The notes under the pieces were generated by a model. It saw only the letters and a list, made by a program, of their open reading frames with translations, was not told where the DNA came from and did not search any database. A DNA stretch of 64,000 nucleotides from Candidatus Aminicenantota bacterium. GTDB taxonomy: Bacteria; Acidobacteriota; Aminicenantia; Aminicenantales; Aminicenantaceae. Position numbers and translations under genes: made by a program. Positions 1-8,302 of the stretch are shown here, one piece after another. The stretch spans positions 2,594,476-2,658,475 of the forward strand of contig CP070750.1 of assembly GCA_020348385.1 (NCBI GenBank), read 5' to 3'. Each line of letters begins with the position of its first letter. The stretch's first letter is position 1.

Positions 1-1148
1 ATCGCAATACGGAAAAGTGGGTTTTAGCTCAAGAGAGATTTGAAAAAATACTGAAAGATAATCCCCTTTTATCTATTGATAACATCCTCCTTTTTTACAG
101 GGCTAAAGGCCAACACGAAAAGGCTCATGCCTTTATCGACACAAATAAAAACAGCTTCAGCGAAGTTTCCGATTATCATTTGTATAAAGGCATAATCCAT
201 TTCTACCAAAAAAATTTCGAGATCTCTCGTCTTGAATTGGAGAAGGCCTTATCCTTATCCCCTGATATACTAGATGCAAAAGAAATTTTGGGGCATCTAT
301 TTTTGATTCAAAATGACTTCGTGAAGGCAGAAAAGTATTATAAAACGATGATTGAGAGCGAATACCCAACCTCTCGGTTCTACGGACAGCTTTGGCTAAT
401 CAGCTTGCGCCTAGCCCAAGGTCGATATCTCGACTGCAAAAATGAGATTGTCAAAAGGATACAAGAATCCGAAAAAGACCAACTGGAATCCAACAAGCTG
501 AACTTTCTTAATTTTTTAGCCTATATCAACCTCAGAATGGGTTATCTCGAAGAAGCGCTCGAGGCTTCCGTACAGGCGCAGCAAATCGCGGCAGAGTTCA
601 AGTTCCACCTTGATAAAACAATCGCCATGCGTTTTCAGGGGCTTATCCTGCTGAGCATGAATAAAAGCGAAGAGGCAAAAAAAGCAGCTTCCCATCTCAA
701 GATCTATCTGGAAGGGATAGAAATCCCAAAATTCATGAGATACTATCATCATTTAGAAGGGGAAATCGCTCAACACGAAAATCGAGACTCTGTCGCCTTA
801 GATTATTATGCAAAGGCGATTTCTCTGTTATCTCATCAATATGATGCTTATAACGATCATGCTTTCTATTTTTATTCCCTCGCCATGGCCTATTACAATA
901 TGAACGATCTGGAGCAAGCCCAGAAACAATTGGAGAAAATCGTTGGACTTACGACCGGACGTTTGCAGTGGGGAGATATCTATGCCAAAAGTTTTTACTG
1001 CCTGGGAAAGATTCATCAGATGAGGGATCAGAAGCAAGAGGCGATCAGAAATTATGAAAAATTTCTTGAGCTCTGGAATGAGGCAGACTCTGACATCATT
1101 GAAATACAGGATGCCCAAAATCAAATCTCCAGCCTAAGGAAAGAATAG
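1..1148 (+). CDS. TPR-repeat protein, C-terminal part (5' truncated by window)
   Basis: The frame is open from the first complete codon at base 3 to the TAA/TAG-type stop at 1146-1148, so the gene starts outside the window; the TTG at 180 is internal. The visible 382 or so residues are soluble and helical, with many TPR-like pairs (for example YHLYKGIIHFYQ, AEKYYKTMIE, FYSLAMAYYNMNDLEQAQ, FYCLGKIHQMRDQKQEAIRN). The ending, an FLELW segment followed by an acidic stretch and a terminal short helix, is typical of the TPR tails of Acidobacteriota-type serine/threonine kinases or adenylate-cyclase-like regulators; this is family knowledge, and no catalytic domain is visible here. No signal peptide can be judged. 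It converges with the amidohydrolase at 1384. TPR tail is sure, the full identity is not. Confidence 0.85.
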   Translation, partial: RNTEKWVLAQERFEKILKDNPLLSIDNILLFYRAKGQHEKAHAFIDTNKNSFSEVSDYHLYKGIIHFYQKNFEISRLELEKALSLSPDILDAKEILGHLFLIQNDFVKAEKYYKTMIESEYPTSRFYGQLWLISLRLAQGRYLDCKNEIVKRIQESEKDQLESNKLNFLNFLAYINLRMGYLEEALEASVQAQQIAAEFKFHLDKTIAMRFQGLILLSMNKSEEAKKAASHLKIYLEGIEIPKFMRYYHHLEGEIAQHENRDSVALDYYAKAISLLSHQYDAYNDHAFYFYSLAMAYYNMNDLEQAQKQLEKIVGLTTGRLQWGDIYAKSFYCLGKIHQMRDQKQEAIRNYEKFLELWNEADSDIIEIQDAQNQISSLRKE

Positions 1149-1163
1149 CATGAAATTGAAGTC

Positions 1164-1181
1164 ATTCTTCCTTAAGAATGT
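1164..1181. terminator. Perfect 7-bp hairpin after the TPR gene
   Basis: CATTCTT at 1164-1170 and AAGAATG at 1175-1181 form a perfect stem with a CCTT loop, 16 bases after the TPR stop. There is no following T run, so a terminator role is weak. The rest of 1149-1383 holds no open frame I would support. Confidence 0.3.
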
Positions 1182-1383
1182 TACGATTCATTAAAAACTG
1201 GCGTTCCTGGACCAGCACAGCTGGGGAACATGATTCAAGGCAGAATTTACAAGAAATCCTCGATTGGGTGTGAGCAAAAATATAATTTTGCAGGAAACGA
1301 TAATACAATTCTGGATGAAAATGGGGAACCTTCCATGTCCGAGGCCTTCTGTGAAGAATGGATATTGAAATAAGGAATATCTA

Positions 1384-3093
1384 TCAATCGGATCGTTTGT
1401 AGACGATTTTTCCGCCGACGATTGTGTAATCGACCTTTGCCGACATGATCTGCTCTTCGGGGATGATCATCAGATCCTTGTCGAACATGACCACATCACC
1501 CAAATAGTTTTCCTTGATTTTACCTTTGCGGTCCTCCATGAATTCCGCATAGGCGGATCCTAACGTGTAAAGCTCGATCGCCTCTTCCATGGTCAGTTTC
1601 TGGTCGGCGAACCACCCTTCTCCCGGTTCTCCCGCCCGGTCTTTCCGGGTGACAGCCGCATACAACCCCTCCAAAGGATCGAGAGGCTCCACACCGTAAT
1701 CCGTCCCGAACGCTATCTTAGCACCTGTATCCAACAACCGCCTCCATGCATAGGCCCCCTTGCAGCGTTCGAGTCCTATTCTCTTCTCTGCAAACCGTTT
1801 GTCTGTAATGCAATGGGTGGGCTGCATCGAAGCGATCACCCCGAGCTCGGCAAAACGAGGAATATCCTCATCGATGAGCACCTGGGCATGCTCACTGCGG
1901 TGGCGGCTATCCCGTACACCGTTTACTTCACGAGCCTTTTCGATGGCGTTCAAGGTCAAATGATTTCCTTTGGACCCGATGGCATGGATGCCTATCTGGA
2001 AGCCCATTTCATCCGCCTCGACTATGATCCGCTCCAGCTCTTTGTATGATTGAAACGGAAGCCCGGATTTTTCGGGTTCATCCTCGAAAGGCTCAAAGAA
2101 CAGGGCTGTTCCTGAACCCAGAGTCCCGTCGATGTGCCCTTTGAGAAATCCGAACCGGATCCAGTCATTCTCCAGCGGGTACTTTTTCCGTAGATCTCCA
2201 TATTTCTGGAGCATCTCCTCCGTGAGCCCGTCCAGCCTCTGACCGACATAGGCTCGAAGAGTCAGTTTCCCCATGTCGCGGAATTTCTGGAACATTTCGA
2301 AATCACCCGGAGGGAGCTGAACTGTCGTCACTCCCAACTTGGCGGCCATATCAAACGCAGCCTGCCATTCCCGGATGCGCCGTTTTTCTTCCTCTTTGGG
2401 AGTTCGCTGGACTCTCACAGCCCCATATTTCAACAAGCGTCTGGCTAATTCTTTGATTATGCCAGTTGGCTCTCCTGTTTTCTTATCCTTCTGGATCTCG
2501 CCGCCCGGAGGATCAGGCGTGTCTTTTGTGATACCGGATAGGCGAAGCACAAAGCTGTTCACCAGCACCGAATGGCCATCGGCCCGGCTTAACACAACTG
2601 GATTGTCCGGTGAGATCGGATCGATCAACTCTTTAGTCGGCCACTTTTTATCGAAAAACATTTCGTGTTCCCAACGTCCACCCCTGACGAGTTCGCCAGG
2701 CTTTGCTTGAGCTACCTTTTCTGCGACTTTTTCAGTAATGATTTTGGGATCGGATATGTAACGCAAGTCGATGTAATCAGGGTCGATTCCGCCAAAATGG
2801 ACATGGGCATCATTGAACCCAGGAACCACAAGCCGTCCCCTTGCATCGATAACCTGCGTGGTAATTTCATCGATATACCGTTGGATTTTTTTATTTGTGG
2901 TCACCGCGATGATATGCTCCTGTTTGAACGCGATGGCTTCCGCCCTCGGATTGGCTTTGTCGATCGTAACCACCTTGGCATTTTTTATCACAAGGTCAGC
3001 CAGAACAGTTTTTTCCATCAGTCCACACCCGGCGATAATAAACAGAAACACAATGACAAAAAACAAAGTCACCCATTTCCAATTCATGTTCAT
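1384..3093 (-). CDS. Exported YtcJ-like amidohydrolase lipoprotein
   Basis: This is a 569-residue metal-dependent hydrolase of the amidohydrolase-3 (YtcJ/NfdA-like) group. The ATG at 3093 is chosen because a GGGAGGAG ribosome site lies about 8 bases upstream and because it puts the hydrophobic stretch and the lipobox IAGC at the true N-terminus, giving a lipoprotein of about residue 23 onward; longer starts up to 3165 are less likely. Seen motifs are HVH near residue 97 (metal ligands), GIHAIG and SEHAQ in the middle (metal His), and FGTDYGVEPLDP near the C-terminus (catalytic Asp). Family members hydrolyse N-substituted amides or formamides, but substrate cannot be read from sequence. It is divergent from the VOC lipoprotein at 3220, with which it shares a 126-base intergenic region. 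Confidence 0.92.
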   Translation of the reverse strand: MNMNWKWVTLFFVIVFLFIIAGCGLMEKTVLADLVIKNAKVVTIDKANPRAEAIAFKQEHIIAVTTNKKIQRYIDEITTQVIDARGRLVVPGFNDAHVHFGGIDPDYIDLRYISDPKIITEKVAEKVAQAKPGELVRGGRWEHEMFFDKKWPTKELIDPISPDNPVVLSRADGHSVLVNSFVLRLSGITKDTPDPPGGEIQKDKKTGEPTGIIKELARRLLKYGAVRVQRTPKEEEKRRIREWQAAFDMAAKLGVTTVQLPPGDFEMFQKFRDMGKLTLRAYVGQRLDGLTEEMLQKYGDLRKKYPLENDWIRFGFLKGHIDGTLGSGTALFFEPFEDEPEKSGLPFQSYKELERIIVEADEMGFQIGIHAIGSKGNHLTLNAIEKAREVNGVRDSRHRSEHAQVLIDEDIPRFAELGVIASMQPTHCITDKRFAEKRIGLERCKGAYAWRRLLDTGAKIAFGTDYGVEPLDPLEGLYAAVTRKDRAGEPGEGWFADQKLTMEEAIELYTLGSAYAEFMEDRKGKIKENYLGDVVMFDKDLMIIPEEQIMSAKVDYTIVGGKIVYKRSD

Positions 3094-3167
3094 ATGATAC
3101 TCTCCTCCCGCTGTTCCATGATTTTCGGATTTCATCATTGTGCCTTTTTTTTCCAAGCATTTCAACG

Positions 3168-3196
3168 TTGACTTTCTTTACGATTTGACCTTTAAT
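3168..3196 (+). promoter_or_regulatory. Sigma70-like promoter for the VOC lipoprotein
   Basis: TTGACT at 3168-3173, a 17-base spacer, and TTTAAT at 3191-3196 match the housekeeping consensus well. The ATG of the downstream gene is 24 bases further on, after a GGGAG ribosome site. Confidence 0.6.
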
Positions 3197-3219
3197 ATCG
3201 TTTTCGGCCGGGAGAAATC

Positions 3220-4173
3220 ATGAAAAAAATATGTGTTTTGACTGCGCTGGCAGTCTGTTTATTATTGAGCTATTGTCAAAAGGGAAAAGAACCGATGGAA
3301 AAAAGTCAAAGTGAAGTTTTGTCCATCCAAGCCAATCTGGTGTTTTTTTATTACCCCAGCCTCGAGGAAGCGGAAAAATTTTACGGGAACCTCATGGGAT
3401 TCGAAAAGGTTCTAGACTATGGATTTGCAAAAATTTTTCGTATATCCTCTTCCACTTTTATCGGCCTGGTGGACGAAACCAAGGGCATGCACGATCCCGA
3501 GGAACCAAAATCGGTCACCTTATCTTTTGCCACAGCCGAGATAGACCAGTGGTACCGCTACCTTACGGACCAAAAAGTCCCGATGCACCGGCCTTTGAGC
3601 GAAAGCGAGCGGATCCCGATAAAAGGATTTGTGGCACTGGATCCTGCAGGATATTTTTTGGAATTCGAGACTTTCCTGGCACATCCTCAAAACGAGCTGC
3701 TGCATGAGCATCTCGCCCCTGCACAGGCCCTGTATCCCCATCCACAGCAAGAAACGACCCGTCCGGCAGATTGTGGCATCCTGGCCAATGTTATCTGGCT
3801 TTATTACCGGGATATCCCAAAGGCCCAAGCATTCTACGAAAATAATTTCGGATTCAAACTGCTGGTGGATCAAGGGTTCGCGAAAGTATACTCTTCTTCT
3901 CCGACTGGATTCATCGGGCTGGTGGATGAATCTCAGGGGCTCCATCGTTACACCGCTGAAAAAGCCGTCAATGTCTGTTTTTTGACCGATCAAATCGATG
4001 ACTGGTATCGGCATTTCCAAACGAAAAAAGTGAACATCAAGGATGCCTTGGAAGAAGCGGGAAGTATCCCGGTCAAAGCCTTTGTGGCCTTTGACTCTGG
4101 CGGATACTTCATCGAATTCGATCATTTTTTGGAAGATATAAAAAATCAACGCATACGAAAACTGCTCCGCTGA
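3220..4173 (+). CDS. Tandem VOC (glyoxalase/bleomycin-resistance fold) lipoprotein
   Basis: The 317-residue product begins with a signal sequence ending in a lipobox-like LLSYC at about residues 15-19, so it is probably lipid-anchored outside the cytoplasm. Two homologous VOC domains follow, about residues 34-155 and 185-310; each has a ...FYxNxxGF... helix, a FIGLVDE(T/S)xG strand-turn and a GYFxEFxxFL end, so it is an internal duplication. VOC proteins are usually cytosolic dioxygenases, isomerases or drug-binding proteins and need His/Glu metal ligands; here the Glu of (L/I)EF is present in both halves but an obvious N-terminal His ligand is not, so a binding role is as likely as catalysis. 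It leads the plus-strand run into the amidohydrolase pair, with a 50-base gap. Confidence 0.85.
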   Translation: MKKICVLTALAVCLLLSYCQKGKEPMEKSQSEVLSIQANLVFFYYPSLEEAEKFYGNLMGFEKVLDYGFAKIFRISSSTFIGLVDETKGMHDPEEPKSVTLSFATAEIDQWYRYLTDQKVPMHRPLSESERIPIKGFVALDPAGYFLEFETFLAHPQNELLHEHLAPAQALYPHPQQETTRPADCGILANVIWLYYRDIPKAQAFYENNFGFKLLVDQGFAKVYSSSPTGFIGLVDESQGLHRYTAEKAVNVCFLTDQIDDWYRHFQTKKVNIKDALEEAGSIPVKAFVAFDSGGYFIEFDHFLEDIKNQRIRKLLR

Positions 4174-4223
4174 AAGATGGCTTGGAGCAAATAGGCTTTG
4201 ATTATACTTGGAAGGAGGTAAGC

Positions 4224-5480
4224 ATGGGTAAAAAGTTTCTCTTGATTCTGGCTGCAATGATTTTGATGGCACCCCACATATGGGCCCAGGATATTGCGCT
4301 CAAAGGCGGCACGATCCTGACCATCACAAACGGCACCATCGAAAACGGGACAATTGTGATCCAGAAGGGAAAGATCGCGTCCATGGGAAAGGATATCACA
4401 ATTCCTGATGGGATCCGGATCATCGACGTGACCGGGAAGTTTATCATGCCCGGCATCATCGACAGCCATACTCACATCGCCATAACGGATGGGAATGAAG
4501 CTACAGATCCAGTCACCCCTCAGATTTTGATGTGGGAAGCCCTTGATCCTGGATCGGATTCCATCCGCAAGACATTGGCCGGAGGGGTAACCACAGTCAA
4601 AACCATGCATGGGAGCGCCAACGTGATAGGTGGCGTCAACGTGTCGATCAAATTGAAATACGATCGGCCGATAGACGACGTGATCATCCCCGGTGTTCGT
4701 CAGCAACTCAAGATGGCCCTGGGTGAAAATCCCAAGCGTGTTTACGGAGAAAGGGGCCGCTCCCCTTCAACGCGGATGGGGAATGCCTATGTCGCCCGTA
4801 AAGCCTTTGTCGAAGCCCAGGAATACAAGGCCAAATGGGCCAAGTACGAGAAGGACAAAGCGGCTGGCAAAAAGGACCTGACACCCCCCAAAAAAGACCT
4901 CAAGATGGAAACCCTCAAGATGACGTTGGAGAAAAAATTCAGTATTGACTGCCACACCTACCGTGCAGAGGAGATTGTCTGGATCATCAATTTTTGCAAA
5001 GAGTTCGGTCTCGACCTTCTTCAGATCAGCCACTGCATCGACGGCTACAAAGTGGCAGACGTGATGGCCGAAGCTGGTGTTTTTTACGGTGGCTGGGTCG
5101 ACTCGTGGGGATTCAAGGAAGAGGCCTATGACGGATGTCCCTACGGGATGCAGATCATGTATGAGGCCGGCACCAAGATGGTGATCAACTCGGACAGCCC
5201 TGTTGTGGGGCGCTACCTTTTCCGGGAGGCCGCCAAGGTGTTGAAATACACCGATATACCGGAAAATGAAGCCCTAAAAATGATCACGCTGAACGCAGCA
5301 GAATCCATGGAACTGGATGACCGAATCGGAAGCCTGGAAAAGGGAAAGGACGGTGACATCGCCGTGTTCGACAAACACCCTTTGGATTCGACCACCAAAT
5401 GTTTGATGACCATCATCGAAGGGGAAATCTTTTTTGATTACGCCAAACAGAGTGTCACAGCTAAAGGAGGAAGCCGATGA
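4224..5480 (+). CDS. Secreted amidohydrolase, imidazolonepropionase/prolidase-like (catalytically complete)
   Basis: This 418-residue metal-dependent hydrolase has a Sec signal peptide (MGKKFLLILAAMILMAPHIWAQ). The ATG at 4224 follows a strong GGAGG site; the upstream in-frame extension to 4182 is not needed. Metal-site residues are visible: HTH at 82-84 after a MPG turn, a His at about 244 (DCHTY), a His at about 270 (QISHC) and the Asp at about 324 (NSDSP). A lysine-rich insertion lies at about 195-225. Relatives in the imidazolonepropionase-like group include secreted Xaa-Pro and Xaa-Arg dipeptidases, so peptide or amide turnover is a fair guess. Its TGA overlaps the ATG of the next gene by four bases (ATGA), implying coupled translation with a degenerate paralogue. 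Confidence 0.9.
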   Translation: MGKKFLLILAAMILMAPHIWAQDIALKGGTILTITNGTIENGTIVIQKGKIASMGKDITIPDGIRIIDVTGKFIMPGIIDSHTHIAITDGNEATDPVTPQILMWEALDPGSDSIRKTLAGGVTTVKTMHGSANVIGGVNVSIKLKYDRPIDDVIIPGVRQQLKMALGENPKRVYGERGRSPSTRMGNAYVARKAFVEAQEYKAKWAKYEKDKAAGKKDLTPPKKDLKMETLKMTLEKKFSIDCHTYRAEEIVWIINFCKEFGLDLLQISHCIDGYKVADVMAEAGVFYGGWVDSWGFKEEAYDGCPYGMQIMYEAGTKMVINSDSPVVGRYLFREAAKVLKYTDIPENEALKMITLNAAESMELDDRIGSLEKGKDGDIAVFDKHPLDSTTKCLMTIIEGEIFFDYAKQSVTAKGGSR

Positions 5481-6784
5481 AAAAATTCACTCATGTTTTT
5501 CTTGTGGTGTTTTTCCTTTTTGTGATCGCAACAGCAGGCTTGGCTAGCGATACCATTTTGATCAAAAACGGCACAATCATTCCCGTGAAGGGCGGTTCTT
5601 CTGGGGTCAGCGACCTCTTGATAGAAAACGGAAAAATCAGCCAAATACGAAAAAACATATCAGTTCCTACGGGGATAAAAGTCATCGACGCCACGGGTAA
5701 GTTTGTATATCCCGGTTTGGTGGCCGTGATGACAGCGATCGGTGTCACAGGCTATCCCCGCGCCGGAAACGATACCGATGAAGTAGGTACGTCTACCCCC
5801 CACATGGATCCCTACGATGCGATAAATCCGGAGGACGATTGTATCGAAGTGACACGCGTAGGCGGTGTGACCACAGTCCACACTGTAAGCGGAAGTCGAA
5901 GCGTGATCAACGGCAAGTCCGTCATACTGCACCTGGAAGGAACATTGGCCGAGGACATGATCATCAATCGTTATGTCGCACAGATTTTCAATATGGGTGC
6001 TACCGAACAGAACAAATACCCCTCGACCCGGCCTGGAGTCGTCTCCTATTTAAGAAACATGCTAAACCAGGCCAAAGACTACGCTAAAAAACAGAGCGAG
6101 AAGGATCAAAAGTCTGAGCAAGACAAAAAAAGCGAAAATGATAAAGAAGATTTTTCCAAGCGAGATCTGGCCATGGAAGCTCTCGTTCCCGTGGTCACAG
6201 GGAAAGTTCCTGTCGTATTCATCACGAACAGCGAGGTGACCATCCGCAACGCACTTTCCCTCATAGAGGAATACAAGCTCAACGGGATCATTCGAGCAGG
6301 ATCGGGAATATTGAAATATGCCGATCGGATCGCTGAAGCCAACATCCCGGTCATATGGGCAGGGACAGAAAGTGTTCCGCAGCGTTGGGAACCCCACGAT
6401 CTGAATTTTCACACAGCCGCGGTTTTGGCTGAAAAAGGCGTTTTGTTTACCTTCGATTCTGGCGGATACGGCCCGGGAAGCCGGAACGTGCGGAACATCA
6501 ATCGACCGGCGGCCATATCGGTTGCCCATGGGCTACAGGAAAAGGATGCGTTGGAAGCCCTGACTATCAATCCCGCCAGAATCCTCGGGATAGCTAATGA
6601 AGTCGGTTCTTTGGAAAAGGGAAAAGTCGCCAATGTCGCAATATGGACGGGCAGCCCGATCCAGGAACGCTCCCGAGTGGAAAGCGTGATCATCAAAGGC
6701 AAACTCATCCCGATGTCCAGTTTCCAAACCCGGCTTTTTGATAAGTTCCGGAAGATCGTCCATGAAAGGATGAAGAAAAAATAA
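5477..6784 (+). CDS. Secreted amidohydrolase-like protein lacking the HxH metal site
   Basis: The 435-residue product has a Sec signal (ends near LASD) and the same fold as its upstream partner: an N-terminal beta-sandwich with IKNGTIIPV, a PG turn near residue 79, a GGVTTV strand and a C-terminal LEKGKVANVAIW. At the place of the HTH motif it reads MTA (about residues 85-87), so the two N-terminal metal ligands are gone, and the C-terminal SDSP is replaced by TFDSGGYG. An acidic-lysine insertion rich in K, E, D and S sits at about 195-225. It overlaps the active paralogue by ATGA. Seen: loss of ligands. Inferred: a non-catalytic subunit or a substrate-binding partner of the upstream enzyme. 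Confidence 0.88.
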   Translation: MKKFTHVFLVVFFLFVIATAGLASDTILIKNGTIIPVKGGSSGVSDLLIENGKISQIRKNISVPTGIKVIDATGKFVYPGLVAVMTAIGVTGYPRAGNDTDEVGTSTPHMDPYDAINPEDDCIEVTRVGGVTTVHTVSGSRSVINGKSVILHLEGTLAEDMIINRYVAQIFNMGATEQNKYPSTRPGVVSYLRNMLNQAKDYAKKQSEKDQKSEQDKKSENDKEDFSKRDLAMEALVPVVTGKVPVVFITNSEVTIRNALSLIEEYKLNGIIRAGSGILKYADRIAEANIPVIWAGTESVPQRWEPHDLNFHTAAVLAEKGVLFTFDSGGYGPGSRNVRNINRPAAISVAHGLQEKDALEALTINPARILGIANEVGSLEKGKVANVAIWTGSPIQERSRVESVIIKGKLIPMSSFQTRLFDKFRKIVHERMKKK

Positions 6785-6795
6785 CATTCAAGCGG

Positions 6796-8226
6796 ATGAG
6801 AAAACGCCTTCTTTTTTTGTGTCTACTTCTTTGCACTCCTGTATTCCTCACCGGTAGTACACACCAAGAACTGGAAAAAGGGACAGTCATACCCAAAGTT
6901 ATATGCAAAGATAACCCAGAACACAGCTATGCTTTGTATCTCCCTTCCGCATACACACCGGAAAAGGAATGGCCGATCCTGTATGCTCTGGACCCGGGTG
7001 CTCGAGGCCATATTCCTGTCGAGCTATTCCTCCCCGCAGCAGAAGAATATAACTATATTCTGGCCGGATCGAACAATTCACGGAATGGTCCCTGGCAACA
7101 AGTCATCCAAGCACTGATTATCCTGTGGAATGATACAAGAGAGCAATTTTCCATCGACAAGAAAAGGATTTACGTGACCGGTTTTTCCGGTGGTTCCCGA
7201 GGCGCTTCCATTTTCTCACGGGTGATCATGCATCCTGTGGCAGGCATTATCGGATGTGGAGCCGGGATAGCGAAATCTATAATAAAGCCGGAACAGATCA
7301 AGCCGGCTTATTACCTGGGCATCGTGGGCATAACGGACTTCAATTACAGAGAGATGGCGATGCTGAAAGATCAGTTGGAACAACAGGATGTTGCCCACCG
7401 CCTCATCATTCATAAGGGAGGACATGACTGGCCACCAGCAAAAACGTGCCTTCAAGCCATCGAGTGGCTGGAAATCATCGGGATGCAAAAAAACATCCGG
7501 CCTAAGGATGACGAACTCGTCACAAAGATCTACGAAAAGGAGCTGGCAGAAGCACGATCTTTCGAATTGATAGGTGAATTTTCCCGAGCTTTATCAGCAT
7601 ACCAAATCATGGCACCTGTTTTTGAAGAATGGGTAGATACGAACGAGCTTCTTGTCAAAATCATGAGCATCCAAAGGAATGAGGAATACAAAGAGGAAAC
7701 AAGAGAAGAAAACAGAATACAAGAACAAGAAATGCAACATCTTCGCAAATTCAACCAGTTATTCAACCAGATCGATAATAACACTCCTCCCCTTAAAAAT
7801 ATCGAGAGAATCATCTCGAGTATGGGATTAAATGCATTGCGAGTGAAGGCTGACGACAAAACAGAGGATAAAGAATATGCCATGGCTATCCGCTTGCTTT
7901 GGGGACTAGAGATCGACGCAGGGAGCAAGGGATGGGACTTTTTCCAGAAAGGAGAGTTACCCAAAGCGATATTCTTTTTCGAGATTGCCGCACAAGGAGG
8001 GAGCAGGGATTCCCAGAGAAAAAAAAACATCTATTATTTTTTAGCCAGCGCTTATGCAAGAATTCCAAACAAAAAAAAAGCCCTGAGTTGCCTGCGGTTG
8101 GCTTTTGAAAATGGATTCGATAACATCCAACATCTGGAACAGGATGAAGACTTTACCTTGTTAAAAAAGACAGAGGAATATGGGAAAATCCTGAAGACTT
8201 TCAAAAGAAAAATTAACTCCAAATAA
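6796..8226 (+). CDS. Secreted alpha/beta hydrolase fused to C-terminal TPR-like domain
   Basis: The 476-residue protein has a Sec signal and possible cleavage near residue 20. Residues 25-230 form an esterase/PHB-depolymerase-like alpha/beta hydrolase: YALYLPSAY and LYALDPG near the start, GFSGGSRG with nucleophile Ser131, ITD with Asp181 and KGGHDW with His210. Residues about 230-470 are helical, with a charged coiled-coil-like stretch (about 285-325) and TPR-like pairs (KAIFFFEIAAQGG, YYFLASAYARIPNKKKALSCL). It follows the amidohydrolase pair by 11 bases and may be in the same operon. The ribosome site is poor (AAGCGG). An esterase role is likely; substrate is unknown. The TPR tail on an exported hydrolase is unusual and suggests anchoring to a partner. 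Confidence 0.85.
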   Translation: MRKRLLFLCLLLCTPVFLTGSTHQELEKGTVIPKVICKDNPEHSYALYLPSAYTPEKEWPILYALDPGARGHIPVELFLPAAEEYNYILAGSNNSRNGPWQQVIQALIILWNDTREQFSIDKKRIYVTGFSGGSRGASIFSRVIMHPVAGIIGCGAGIAKSIIKPEQIKPAYYLGIVGITDFNYREMAMLKDQLEQQDVAHRLIIHKGGHDWPPAKTCLQAIEWLEIIGMQKNIRPKDDELVTKIYEKELAEARSFELIGEFSRALSAYQIMAPVFEEWVDTNELLVKIMSIQRNEEYKEETREENRIQEQEMQHLRKFNQLFNQIDNNTPPLKNIERIISSMGLNALRVKADDKTEDKEYAMAIRLLWGLEIDAGSKGWDFFQKGELPKAIFFFEIAAQGGSRDSQRKKNIYYFLASAYARIPNKKKALSCLRLAFENGFDNIQHLEQDEDFTLLKKTEEYGKILKTFKRKINSK

Positions 8227-8264
8227 ATATTGTCCTGCATAATCATATGCGGTATATTAAACGG

Positions 8265-8274
8265 TTCTTAAGAA
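8265..8274. promoter_or_regulatory. 10-bp perfect palindrome before the M28 gene
   Basis: TTCTTAAGAA reads the same on both strands and sits 28 bases before the M28 start, just ahead of an AGGAGG ribosome site. It could be an operator or a chance AT-rich palindrome. Confidence 0.25.
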
Positions 8275-8302
8275 TCTTCACTACCCTTTTAGGAGGTATC
8301 GA

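Noticed and set aside
1149-1383. Possible small gene between the first two genes
   Set aside because: All frames are short and no ribosome site fits.
3520-4272. 250-codon minus-strand frame over the VOC gene
   Set aside because: The VOC duplication and lipobox support the plus strand; the antisense frame is composition driven.
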